DNA of 64,000 nt from JADZEM01 sp046328125. GTDB taxonomy: Bacteria; Chloroflexota; UBA6077; JACCZL01. The notes below the pieces were generated by a model. The model was not told the DNA's origin, searched no databases, and saw nothing but the letters and a program-made list of their open reading frames with translations. The stretch spans positions 1-64,000 of the forward strand of contig JAXLXF010000019.1 of the NCBI GenBank assembly GCA_046328125.1, in the 5' to 3' direction. Position numbers and translations under genes: made by a program. How positions within the stretch are numbered: the first letter of the stretch is position 1; each line of letters begins with the position of its first letter. Below are positions 16,897-25,532 of the stretch, in pieces.

Positions 16897-17421
16897 CTAT
16901 GCCGGTCCGGCTGGTCGTGGCTGCTCGGCACTCACGTCGGCGCGCTTCGCGGGTGGCTCCCAGACGTAGAGCGCGTTTGGCAGACCGACACGCCCGATTC
17001 CCGTCGAGAGCACCGTGAAGCCGTGGCGCTCGTAGAAGGCGGCGGCCCGGGCGTTCCGCTGGAGGGTGTGCAGGCGCAGACCGGCCGGCGCCAGCTCCTT
17101 CGCCAGTCGCATCAGGATCGAGCCGATGCCCCGGTGCTGGTACTCCGGCTCCACGAAGATCTCGTGCAGGTAGCCCTGGCCGCCGCCCCGGTCTTTGAGC
17201 GCCAGGAAGCCAGCAAGCTGCCCGTCCACCTCCGCGACGAAGACCTGCTCCTCGGCCGCGATCTCGGTTTCGAACCGCCGCCGCCACTCATCCTTTGGCT
17301 CGTGGTGGGTCAGGTCCGGGAACGTCGCGTGCCAGGTGGCGTACCAGAGCTCCACGACGGGATCGAGATCCTCGGGCCGGTACGGACGGACGGCCGTTCG
17401 CGCCGACTCATCTCCTCGCAT
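16897..17421 (-). CDS. GNAT family N-acetyltransferase
   Basis: The 174-aa protein shows the GNAT fold pattern: VRPYRPEDLDPVVELWY at the start, acetyl-CoA-binding 'EPEYQHRGIGSILM' (motif A, Q/R-x-x-G-x-G/A) in the middle, and 'NARAAAFYERHGF' (motif B) near the end. The frame is open further upstream, but the ATG at 17421 is preferred. It gives normal length, and the upstream codons overlap the divergent cyclase gene. The substrate is unknown. Confidence 0.88.
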   Translation of the reverse strand: MRGDESARTAVRPYRPEDLDPVVELWYATWHATFPDLTHHEPKDEWRRRFETEIAAEEQVFVAEVDGQLAGFLALKDRGGGQGYLHEIFVEPEYQHRGIGSILMRLAKELAPAGLRLHTLQRNARAAAFYERHGFTVLSTGIGRVGLPNALYVWEPPAKRADVSAEQPRPAGPA

Positions 17422-17480
17422 CCCGCCATCGTACCTCGACGCCACCCTCGACCGTCGTGTGAGGTCTCGGGCGGCCCTCC

Positions 17481-17486
17481 TATACT
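17481..17486 (+). promoter_or_regulatory. Candidate -10 box for the cyclase regulator gene
   Basis: TATACT matches the -10 consensus at five of six positions and lies 43 bases before the start at 17529, in the spacer between divergent genes. No convincing -35 is seen at 16-18 bases upstream, so the call is weak. Confidence 0.3.
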
Positions 17487-17528
17487 GGGCCAACAAAGGA
17501 GCCCAGACGAGGACCGGGACGGAACGCG

Positions 17529-20500
17529 ATGCGGTGCACGGCCTGTGGCACGGAGAATCCGCCCCATGCGAGGTTCTGCCTGGAGTGCGGGACGCCCCTG
17601 GCGCGACGCTGCTCGTCGTGCGGCACGGCGCTCCCAGACACAGCGCGATTCTGTCTGGAGTGCGGACACCCGGTCGCCACCGCTGTACCAACGCCGCTGC
17701 CCGCACCGACGGCGCCGCCCACGCCACAGACGTACACGCCCCGCCACCTGGCCGAGAAGATTCTGGCCGGCCGCGACGCCCTCCAGGGCGAGCGCAAGCA
17801 GGTCACCGTCCTCTTCGCGGACGTGGTCGGCTCGACCGAGCTGATCGGCGACCGCGACCCAGAAGATGCCCAACGCCTGCTCGACGGCGTCGTGCAGTGC
17901 ATGATGGCAGCCGTCCACCGCTACGAAGGGACCGTCAGCCGGCTGATGGGCGACGGCCTGATGGCGATGTTCGGGGCGCCCGTCGCGCACGAGGATCACG
18001 CGATCCGCGCCTGCTACGCCGCGCTCGCGATGCTGGAGGCCAGCCGAGCGTACGCCGAGCGGGCGCGCCGGACAGACGGCGCCAACATCCAGATCAGGGT
18101 CGGGCTGAACAGCGGCGAGGTGATCGTCCGGTTGATCTCGGACGACCTCCACATGGACTACACCGCGATGGGCCAGACCGTCCACCTGGCATCTCGCATG
18201 GAAGGGCTCGCGAGCGCGGGCACCGCCCTGCTCAGCCCGGCCACACGGTCACTTGCCGAGGGATTCGTCGAAGTGCGTCCGCTCGGGCCGATGTCGGTCA
18301 AGGGTCTGGCCCATCCCGTCGACGTCTACGAGCTGGTCGGCGCGGGCGCCGCCCGGACCCGGCTCCAGGCGTCCGTCGCACGTGGGCTGACGCCGTTCGT
18401 CGGGCGGCAGGACGAGCGCGCGGCGATCGACCGGGCGCTGGCGCGCGCACGGACCGGCCAGGGGCAGCTCGTAGCGCTGGTCGCTGAGGCCGGGGTCGGC
18501 AAGTCACGGCTGATCTGGGAAACCGTGCAGACGGCTCGCGTAGAAGGCTGGAACGACCTTCAGGCAGGCGCAGTCTCGTACGGGCAGACCACAGCCTGGC
18601 TGCCGGTGGCCGACTTGCTCAGACGGTACTTCCAGATCGAGAGTCGCGACGACCACGCGGCGATCCGCGAGAAGGTCGCCGCTGCCGTCCAGGCGCTCGA
18701 CCCGGCCCTTACGCCCATCGTGCCGGCCCTGCTGGCGCTGCTCGACCTGCCCGTCGATGACGCTGCGTGGGTCGCCCTCGACCCGCGCCAACGGCGGACC
18801 GCGACGCTCGACGCGCTGCGACGCCTCCTGCTCCGCGAGAGCCAGAAACAGCCGCTTCTGCTGGTGTTCGAGGATCTGCACTGGATCGACGCCGAGACCC
18901 AGGCTTTCCTGGACGGGCTGGTCGAGGCGCTCCCGACAGCACGCATCCTCCTGCTCGTGAACTACCGCCCCGAGTACACCCACACCTGGGGAAACCCGAG
19001 CACCTACACCCAGCTTCGGGTCGAGCCACTCGGGCAGGTGAGCGCTGAACGGATGCTCGACGTGCTCCTGGGCGATGACTCCACCGTCCGGCCGCTGAAG
19101 GCGCTGCTGATCGCCAGAACGGAGGGCAACCCGTTCTTCCTGGAGGAGAGCGTCCGGGCGCTGAGGGAGACCGGCGCCCTGACCGGCGAGCCCGGTGCCC
19201 TCCGTCTCGGGCGTACCGTCGAGGAGATCCGGGTGCCGGCCACCGTCCAGGCGGTGCTCGCCGCTCGCATCGACCGCTTGCCAGCGGAGGAGAAGCGGCT
19301 GCTCCAGACGGCGGCCGTGCTAGGCAAGGACGTGCCGTTCACGCTGCTGGAGGCTATCGCCGACACCCCGCATACCGAGCTGCAGAGCTTGCTGGCGCGG
19401 CTCCAGGCGGCCGAGCTGCTCTACCCGGTCAGCCTGTTCCCGACCCACGGGCTCACGTTCAAACACGCCCTGACCCACGACGTGGCGTACGGCAGTCTGC
19501 TCCAGGAGCGCCGCAAGTCGCTCCATGCCAGGATCGTGCAGGCGATCGAGCGCGCGTACTCGGAGCGGCTCGAGGAGCACGTCGAGCGTCTCGCCCGCCA
19601 CGCACTCGCGGCCGAGGACTGGAACGGCGCGCTCCGCTCCTGCGAACAGGCCGGCGACAAGATGAACGCGCGCGCGGCGTATCGTGAAGCCGCCGACTAC
19701 TTCGAGCGCGCGCTCGAGGCGTTCGAGCGTCTGGACAACAAGGACGACCGGATCACCGAGGCCATCGACCTGCGCCTGAAGCTTCGCAACGTCGTGTTCT
19801 CGCTTGGCGACTTCCGAGGTGGGCTGGCGCACCTCGTCGAAGCCGAGCGGCTCGCCGAGAGCGTCGGAGATCGGCGCCGCCTCGCCGCGATCTCGACGCA
19901 CCTGGGGAGCAGCCTGGTCAACCTCGGCCAGACGCAGCAGGCGTTTCGGGCCGTCGAACGAGCCTTCGTCATCGCCGACGAGCTCGGAGATGACGCCCTG
20001 AAGATCGGCGCCACCTACGTCCTCGGCGGGAACTTGCGGTTCGCCGGTGCCTTTCGTGAGTGCGCCGACTTCCTCCGGCGCAACCTGGGCGCTGTTGGCG
20101 GGAACCGGCGCTTCCAGACTTTCGGTCAGGTGGGCCTGGCCTTCGTGGTGACGCGCGGCCCACTGACCGTGTCGTTGGCCGAGCTCGGGGAGCTCGACGA
20201 CGCCATCGCCGTCGGCGCCGAAGCCGTGCAGGTCGCCGAAGAGGCCGAGCACCCGTACAGCATGGCGTACGCGCACGATAACGTTGGATATCCCCATCTC
20301 GTGCGTGGTGACCTCGCAGGAGCAATCCGCCACTATGAGCGCGCCGTTCACCTCGCGCAGCGTCAGGACAATGGAGCATACCTGGCGATCGCCGGCACCA
20401 AACTGGGCTACGCCTACGTCCTGTCAGGCCGTGTTGGGGGTGGCCTATCCCTGGTACGTCGCGGGGCAGATCGGTTCGAGTCCGCAGGGCATATCGCCCA

Positions 20501-20909
20501 TCTCGCACAAGCCCAGACGTACCTTGCCCATGCGCTCCTGTTGACTGGAGCGGTGGAGCAGGCGCTCGCCGTCGCGCAGCAGGCTCTGACGGTCGCGCAG
20601 GCGACGGAGCAGCCCCCTCGACAAGCGGGTGCACTGCGGGTGCTTGGGGAGATCGCCGCCTGCCGTGAGCCGCTCGACGCCGACCTGGCCGAGCGGCACT
20701 TCCACGAGGCGCTTACGCTGGCCGAGCAGTTGGAGATGCGTCCGCTCCAGGCGCACTGTCACCTCGGCCTGGGCAAGCTGTACCGCCGCACGAGTCGCCC
20801 GGATGAAGCCAGCTCGGAGCTTACCATCGCGGTCACGATGCTGCGCGACATGGGGATGACCTTCTGGCTGCCGGACGCCGAGGCAGAGCTGGCCGCGTCA
20901 GCCGGATAA
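17529..20909 (+). CDS. Zinc-ribbon / class III cyclase / AAA ATPase / TPR regulator
   Basis: The 1126-aa protein begins with two zinc ribbons (C3/C6-C17/C20 and C28/C31-C42/C45). A class III nucleotide cyclase domain follows (about 88-270): VLFADVVGSTEL gives metal Asp D98 and GDGLMAMFG gives D142. The later motif reads 'GQTVHLASRMEGL', with His where canonical cyclases have Asn and with the Arg kept. Next is a P-loop (AEAGVGKS, about 319-326) with Walker B 'LLLVFEDLHWID', then TPR-like helical repeats to the end. This layout is common in Chloroflexota and Actinobacteria as soluble signalling ATPases. Whether it makes cAMP is unproven given the altered motif. Confidence 0.9.
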   Translation: MRCTACGTENPPHARFCLECGTPLARRCSSCGTALPDTARFCLECGHPVATAVPTPLPAPTAPPTPQTYTPRHLAEKILAGRDALQGERKQVTVLFADVVGSTELIGDRDPEDAQRLLDGVVQCMMAAVHRYEGTVSRLMGDGLMAMFGAPVAHEDHAIRACYAALAMLEASRAYAERARRTDGANIQIRVGLNSGEVIVRLISDDLHMDYTAMGQTVHLASRMEGLASAGTALLSPATRSLAEGFVEVRPLGPMSVKGLAHPVDVYELVGAGAARTRLQASVARGLTPFVGRQDERAAIDRALARARTGQGQLVALVAEAGVGKSRLIWETVQTARVEGWNDLQAGAVSYGQTTAWLPVADLLRRYFQIESRDDHAAIREKVAAAVQALDPALTPIVPALLALLDLPVDDAAWVALDPRQRRTATLDALRRLLLRESQKQPLLLVFEDLHWIDAETQAFLDGLVEALPTARILLLVNYRPEYTHTWGNPSTYTQLRVEPLGQVSAERMLDVLLGDDSTVRPLKALLIARTEGNPFFLEESVRALRETGALTGEPGALRLGRTVEEIRVPATVQAVLAARIDRLPAEEKRLLQTAAVLGKDVPFTLLEAIADTPHTELQSLLARLQAAELLYPVSLFPTHGLTFKHALTHDVAYGSLLQERRKSLHARIVQAIERAYSERLEEHVERLARHALAAEDWNGALRSCEQAGDKMNARAAYREAADYFERALEAFERLDNKDDRITEAIDLRLKLRNVVFSLGDFRGGLAHLVEAERLAESVGDRRRLAAISTHLGSSLVNLGQTQQAFRAVERAFVIADELGDDALKIGATYVLGGNLRFAGAFRECADFLRRNLGAVGGNRRFQTFGQVGLAFVVTRGPLTVSLAELGELDDAIAVGAEAVQVAEEAEHPYSMAYAHDNVGYPHLVRGDLAGAIRHYERAVHLAQRQDNGAYLAIAGTKLGYAYVLSGRVGGGLSLVRRGADRFESAGHIAHLAQAQTYLAHALLLTGAVEQALAVAQQALTVAQATEQPPRQAGALRVLGEIAACREPLDADLAERHFHEALTLAEQLEMRPLQAHCHLGLGKLYRRTSRPDEASSELTIAVTMLRDMGMTFWLPDAEAELAASAG

Positions 20910-20974
20910 GGGCCGGACGTGCGAGCAGATGTGCCCGTCACGGTCTTGCACGTTGGGCACACGACTGTCCACCG

Positions 20975-21137
20975 GTAGGGGCAGGTTTCCGACTGACGTT
21001 CCCCACAACAGGCCCTCCTAACCTGCCCGCCTCCACTGACCACCCCGGTACACACGGACCTTGTGGTGGGCGCATGGTAAGGCGGGCAGGTTAGGGTTGG
21101 GACCCGACGAGATGGGGTGTTGGAAACCTGCCCCTAC
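20975..21137. repeat. Nested inverted-repeat (MITE-like) element
   Basis: The outer arms GTAGGGGCAGGTTTCC (20975-20990) and its perfect complement (21122-21137) enclose inner arms CCTAACCTGCCCGCC (21017-21031) and its perfect complement (21081-21095). Both arm types carry a CAGGTT core. The element fills most of the 387-base gap (20910-21296) between the cyclase gene and rpsO. No reading frame of interest lies inside. Confidence 0.75.
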
Positions 21138-21296
21138 AACAAGCACGTCCAAAAAGCTGACGAGCGCCCTGCGAACGAAAAGCTCTGGTGAGGGTGTGAG
21201 CGCGCATGGTAGTATGTCCCACAGTCGTTTGAATGAGTGTAGACGCATGGCCGGCGCAGAATGAGGCGCTGGCGAGGACGAAGGAGGACCACGCGC

Positions 21297-21566
21297 GTGC
21301 CCCTGACGACGGAGGCGAAGGGCGACATCATCACCCAGTACCAGACCCACGAGGGCGACTCTGGCTCGCCGGAAGTGCAGGTCGCCATCCTGACGCGCAG
21401 GATCAAGGATCTCGCAGATCACCTGTCCGTCCACAAGCACGATAACCACTCCCGCCGCGGGCTGCTCAAGATGGTTGGCCGCCGCCGCCGCCTCCTGACG
21501 TACCTCTCGCGGACCAAGAACGAGCGCTATCAGCAGCTCATCGCCTCGCTCGGGCTGCGCCGCTAG
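21297..21566 (+). CDS. rpsO: 30S ribosomal protein S15
   Basis: The GTG start at 21297 gives exactly the family's usual 89 residues and lies 9 bases after AAGGAGG. Hallmarks of S15 are visible: GDSGSPEVQVAILTRRI, HKHDNHSRRGLLKMVGRRRRLL and YLSRTKNERYQQLI. S15 binds 16S rRNA in the central domain of the small subunit. It is followed by pnp, the classical rpsO-pnp order. The spacer is unusually long at 452 bases. Confidence 0.97.
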   Translation: MPLTTEAKGDIITQYQTHEGDSGSPEVQVAILTRRIKDLADHLSVHKHDNHSRRGLLKMVGRRRRLLTYLSRTKNERYQQLIASLGLRR

Positions 21567-22018
21567 CCTGAGCTCCCCGCACGTCGCCGCGCGCCTGGCC
21601 CCCTCGCCGGCGCGCGTTGGACGTTCGGTGCTCGAAAGCATGACGGCCGTGGTAGCGCGTTCGAGCCGCGCCCTGCCCAGCTCCAGACGGTCCCTCGCGA
21701 CGTGCCAGGTCGCCAGTGGGCCGTTCCTGTGTGCTTTCGCGCCATCGTCGCCGCTGGCCGATCGATCGCCCAGCCAGCGGCCGGTGCCTGCCCCCATCGC
21801 GCTCGCCGGACCAGGACGGTCCGCGTGAGCCTCCCAGGACGTGCAGCCTCAGGAGACGTCCCCCCAGCAAGCACCATCGCCGCCGAGCGCGGCCTGTATC
21901 GAGACCGGACCCCGGAGCCACAGCACGAGACGACGGACCTGACGACGACAGGCGCTCATGTGGGTCCCCGGGTGGAGCGGGCGTGTGCGCGGCGCCCGCG
22001 CAACGTACGAGGAGCATC
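21567..22018. other. rpsO-pnp spacer
   Basis: No convincing gene is seen. An 8-bp stem CGCGCGCC / GGCGCGCG (21588-21616, 13-base loop) just after rpsO could be a weak terminator; it lacks a T-run. A second inverted repeat GCTCGAA / TTCGAGC spans 21630-21666. In E. coli the pnp leader contains an RNase III hairpin used for autoregulation; a similar role here is speculative. Confidence 0.4.
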
Positions 22019-24613
22019 ATGGCAGTATCCCGCTACTCAATGGACCTGGCCGGCCGAAAGCTGACCTTAGAGACCGGCCGCATGGCGAAGCAGGCCGGCG
22101 GCGCGGTCCTCGTCTCCTACGGCGAGACGACTCTCCTCGCCACCGCCACCACCTCTGACGAGCCGCGCGAGGGCATCGACTTCTTCCCCCTCCAGGTCGA
22201 GTACGAAGAAAGAATGTACGCCGCGGGCAAGATCCCGGGCGGCTTCATCAAGCGCGAGGGCAGGCCGACCGAGAACGCCATTCTCACCGCCCGCCTCACC
22301 GATCGCCCCCTGCGGCCCCTCTTCCCGAAGGAGTACCGCAACGACGTCCAGGTCATCATCACCGTCCTGTCCGCCGATCAGGTGAACGACCCGTCGATCT
22401 GCTCCATCATCGGCGCCTCGGCCGCGCTCTCCGTCTCGGACATCCCGTTCTACGGCCCGGTCGGCGGCGTCAGAGTCGGTCTGATCGGCGGCGAGATCGT
22501 CATCAACCCGACCATGTCCGAGATGGCCTACTCCGACCTCGACCTGATGGTCGCCGGCACCGCCGACGCCATCCTGATGGTCGAAGCCGGCGCCAAGGAA
22601 GTCCCCGAGACCACCATCCTCCAGGCGCTCGAAGCCGCCCACGAGGCGATCCGCGGCATCTGCGATCTCCAGCTCGAGCTCCAGAAGGCCGGTGGCAAGC
22701 CAAAGCGCGAGTTCGTCGCCCCGACCGTCCCCGACGAGATCGTCAAGGCCGTCACCGAGCACCTCGGCAACCGCCTCGAAGAGACGATCTTCGACCCGGA
22801 CAAGGCGACCCGCGAGGACAGCACCCGCGAGCTCCGCCGCGAAGTCGTCAAGCACTTCGCGGACACCTACGACGGCAAGACCGTCGCCAAGGTGTTCGGC
22901 GCCCTGGAGAAGGAGACCGTCCGCTCCAACATCCTGGAGAAGAGCCGCCGCCCGGATGGCCGCACCCTGACCCAGATCCGCACCGTCACCTGCGAGGTCG
23001 GCGTGATCCCGCGGGTCCACGGCTCGGCCCTCTTCACCCGAGGCCAGACCCAGATCCTCTCCATCGCCACCCTCGGCACCGAGGCTGACGAGCAGCGCAC
23101 CGACAGCATCGGCCTGGACGAGCCGAAGCGGTACATGCACCACTACAACTTCCCGCCGTTCTCGGTCGGCGAGACCCGCCCGATGCGCGGCCCCGGCCGC
23201 CGAGACATCGGCCACGGCGCCCTGGTCGAGCGTGCGCTGGTGGCGGTCCTGCCGACCAAGCCGGAATTCCCGTACACCATGCGCGTCGTCTCGGAGACCC
23301 TGGAGTCGAACGGCTCCAGCTCGATGGGCTCCACCTGTGGCAGCACCCTCGCCCTGATGGACGCGGGCGTGCCGATCACGGCACCGGTCTCGGGCGTCGC
23401 GATGGGCCTCATCACGGACGCGGACGGCCGCTACGCCGTCCTGACCGACATCCAGGGTCTCGAAGACGCTCTGGGCGACATGGACTTCAAGGTCACCGGC
23501 ACCGAGAAGGGCATCACCGCGCTCCAGATGGACATCAAGGTGCGCGGTATCACCAGCGAGATCATGCAGGACGCGCTCGCGCAGGCCCGCGACGCCCGCA
23601 TGTTCATCATGGGCAAGATGCTGGCCGCCATCGAGCGCCCGCGCACGGAGCTCTCGGCGCACGCCCCACGCGTCACCAAGATCAGCATCAACCCAGACCG
23701 CATCCGCGACGTCATCGGCCCAGGCGGCAAGATGATCCGCAAGATCGTGGACGAGACCAAGTGCACCGTGGACGTCTCGGACGACGGCACGGTCTTGATC
23801 GGCTCCACGAACGCCGACAACGCCCGCAAGGCGATCGACTGGATCGAGAAGCTGACCAAGGACGTCGAGGCCGGCAGCATCTACACCGGCAAGGTGACCC
23901 GCCTGATGGCGTTCGGCGCCTTCGTCGAGATCCTGCCGGGCAAGGAAGGGCTCGTCCACATCTCGGAGCTCGCGAACTACCGCGTCCCTAGAGTCGAGGA
24001 CGTGGTGAACATCGGCGACGAGGTCAAGGTGCTGGTCACCGAGATCGACCGCCAGGGCCGGATCAACCTCTCGCGCCGCGCGCTCCTGGAGCCGGGCGAG
24101 GAAGAGGCCCCCGTGGGGGTCGGCGCTGAGGGCGGCGAGGGCGAGGAGGGCGAGGGTCGTCCGCCGCGCCGCGACTTCGGCGACCGTCCGCCACGCCGTG
24201 ACTTCGGGGACCGTCCGCCGCGCCGTGACGGTGGCTTCGGCGGTGGCCGTGGCCCGCGTGACGGTGGCGACCGTCCGCCGCGCCGCGATGGTGGCTTCGG
24301 CGGCGGTGGTGGTGGCCGCGAGGGCGGCTACGGCGGCGGCGGTGACCGTGGCCCGCGCCGCGAGGGTGGGGACCGCCCGCCCCGTCGTGAGGGTGGCTTC
24401 GGCGGCGGTGGTGGTGGCGGCGAGCGTGGCGAGCGCCGCGAGGGTGGCTACGGTGGGGACCGCCCGCCGCGTCGCGAGGGTGGGGATCGCCCGCCCCGCC
24501 GCGAGGGTGGCGACCGCCCCCCGCGTGAGGGCGGCGACCGTGGCCCGCGCCCGAACGGCAACGAGGGCGGCGGCAGCGACCGCCCGCGCGACCCGTTCAG
24601 CCCGCGCTGGTAA
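22019..24613 (+). CDS. pnp: Polynucleotide phosphorylase with Gly/Arg-rich tail
   Basis: The 864-aa protein starts at ATG 22019, a few bases after GAGGAG. It has two RNase PH-like domains (about 1-550) with the family segments EGIDFFPLQVEYEERMYAAG, FPPFSVGETRPMRGPGRR and GVAMGLI. A KH domain (IRDVIGPGGKMIRKI, about 561-575) and an S1 domain (about 621-690, GKVTRLMAFGAFVEI) follow. Typical PNPases stop shortly after S1 at about 700 residues. This one adds about 165 residues of repeated RPPRRD/EGG and Gly runs resembling RGG RNA-binding tails. The enzyme degrades RNA 3'-5' with phosphate and would belong to a degradosome. A hairpin terminator follows. Confidence 0.97.
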   Translation: MAVSRYSMDLAGRKLTLETGRMAKQAGGAVLVSYGETTLLATATTSDEPREGIDFFPLQVEYEERMYAAGKIPGGFIKREGRPTENAILTARLTDRPLRPLFPKEYRNDVQVIITVLSADQVNDPSICSIIGASAALSVSDIPFYGPVGGVRVGLIGGEIVINPTMSEMAYSDLDLMVAGTADAILMVEAGAKEVPETTILQALEAAHEAIRGICDLQLELQKAGGKPKREFVAPTVPDEIVKAVTEHLGNRLEETIFDPDKATREDSTRELRREVVKHFADTYDGKTVAKVFGALEKETVRSNILEKSRRPDGRTLTQIRTVTCEVGVIPRVHGSALFTRGQTQILSIATLGTEADEQRTDSIGLDEPKRYMHHYNFPPFSVGETRPMRGPGRRDIGHGALVERALVAVLPTKPEFPYTMRVVSETLESNGSSSMGSTCGSTLALMDAGVPITAPVSGVAMGLITDADGRYAVLTDIQGLEDALGDMDFKVTGTEKGITALQMDIKVRGITSEIMQDALAQARDARMFIMGKMLAAIERPRTELSAHAPRVTKISINPDRIRDVIGPGGKMIRKIVDETKCTVDVSDDGTVLIGSTNADNARKAIDWIEKLTKDVEAGSIYTGKVTRLMAFGAFVEILPGKEGLVHISELANYRVPRVEDVVNIGDEVKVLVTEIDRQGRINLSRRALLEPGEEEAPVGVGAEGGEGEEGEGRPPRRDFGDRPPRRDFGDRPPRRDGGFGGGRGPRDGGDRPPRRDGGFGGGGGGREGGYGGGGDRGPRREGGDRPPRREGGFGGGGGGGERGERREGGYGGDRPPRREGGDRPPRREGGDRPPREGGDRGPRPNGNEGGGSDRPRDPFSPRW

Positions 24614-24647
24614 GCCGCCAGCACTTTCCCAGATCCACACTCCACAC

Positions 24648-24676
24648 GAGGCCCGAGGGACGATCCCTCGGGCCTC
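24648..24676 (+). terminator. Hairpin terminator after pnp
   Basis: A perfect 13-bp stem GAGGCCCGAGGGA / TCCCTCGGGCCTC with a CGA loop lies 35 bases after the pnp stop. It is followed by GTCTCAT instead of a clear T-run. Confidence 0.75.
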
Positions 24677-24744
24677 GTCTCATGCGCTTCGCAGATGGGA
24701 TGCGTCAGTGCGTAACCCGCTACCATTCGTCCGGGAGGAGCGCC

Positions 24745-24951
24745 ATGCCCACGTCGAAGCCGGCCTACGCCGACCGCATCGTGCAGGATCCCGAGATCAT
24801 GGTGGGCAAACCGACCGTACGCGGGACGAGGATCACCGTTGAGGCGGTCCTGGCACACCTGGCTGCCAACCCGGACCTGGACGACCTGTTCGGCGCGTAC
24901 CCACGCCTGACGATGGACGACCTGAAAGCCATCCTGGCAAGCGCAGCTTGA
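24745..24951 (+). CDS. DUF433 protein (VapB45-like antitoxin candidate)
   Basis: The 68-aa protein has the DUF433 signature 'RIVQDPEIMVGKPTVRGTRI' followed by a winged-helix-like segment 'TVEAVLAHLAANPDLDDLFGAYPRLTMDDLKAIL'. GGGAGGAG lies 4 bases before the ATG. DUF433 proteins are usually paired with a PIN-like (DUF5615) toxin; here the next gene is a ClpX-type zinc-finger protein, starting 3 bases after the stop. Antitoxin function is therefore only a family-based guess. Confidence 0.82.
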   Translation: MPTSKPAYADRIVQDPEIMVGKPTVRGTRITVEAVLAHLAANPDLDDLFGAYPRLTMDDLKAILASAA

Positions 24952-24954
24952 CCC

Positions 24955-25470
24955 ATGACCGCCGAGCACGAGTCCGCACGAGATGCTGAGGACAACGAAT
25001 ATAAGCGGTGCTCTTTCTGCGGCCAGATCGTTGACGACACGGGACGCTTGATCCGTGGACCTGGCCGGGTTCGCATCTGTGATGTCTGCGTGGGATTCTG
25101 CAACGCGCAGTTGGCGGCGCGCCGAGCACATGCTGAGGGGCGTCGTTACTGGAAGCGGAAGAGGCCGTCAGGTGCACGGCGCCGTACGAAGGCGCTCGTG
25201 CCTGTAGGAAGTGACGACGCCGTCAAGCGAGTTCGCGAAGCGTACGACGACATCGTGCGGTTGTCGAAACTTCCGTTGTCGGTCATCAATCACAGGCGAC
25301 CGCCCGACGAACGGTACAGTTCACCAACCCAATATGCCCGTGAACTGGAAGGGCGCGCTAGCGGGATTTCCAACTTTGCCATCGAGACGCGGCTCATAAC
25401 CGTTGACCAATGGCTCCAGGTGTTACGGGACTTCGTCGACGAGCATCCCGACGCGTTGACACGCGCGTAA
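24955..25470 (+). CDS. ClpX-type C4 zinc-finger protein without AAA domain
   Basis: The 171-aa protein has a ClpX-type zinc-binding domain near its start: C19/C22 (RCSFCG) and C42/C45 (ICDVC), spaced as in ClpX. The AAA+ ATPase that normally follows is absent. A basic segment (about 60-80, WKRKRPSGARRRTK) follows and then about 90 residues of unknown fold. G+C is lower than in pnp or rfbC, suggesting acquisition. It lies 3 bases after the DUF433 gene, so the two are probably co-transcribed. It could recruit substrates or partners to ClpP-type machinery, or act as a stress or TA component. Confidence 0.72.
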   Translation: MTAEHESARDAEDNEYKRCSFCGQIVDDTGRLIRGPGRVRICDVCVGFCNAQLAARRAHAEGRRYWKRKRPSGARRRTKALVPVGSDDAVKRVREAYDDIVRLSKLPLSVINHRRPPDERYSSPTQYARELEGRASGISNFAIETRLITVDQWLQVLRDFVDEHPDALTRA

Positions 25471-25532
25471 CGCCGACCGCGTTGGAGCGCGGTGGGGTAC
25501 TATCCAGGGGCGACACGCTGTGATGAGGGCTT

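Noticed and set aside
24170..24600. Tandem repeats at the end of pnp as a possible CRISPR or VNTR locus
   Set aside because: The units are in frame, irregular in length and encode RPPRR/Gly motifs; there are no spacers of even length and no cas genes.
22067..24640. 857-codon open frame antisense to pnp
   Set aside because: The composition is repetitive Ala/Asp/Val/Leu and it covers an unmistakable PNPase; no ribosome-binding site or family match.
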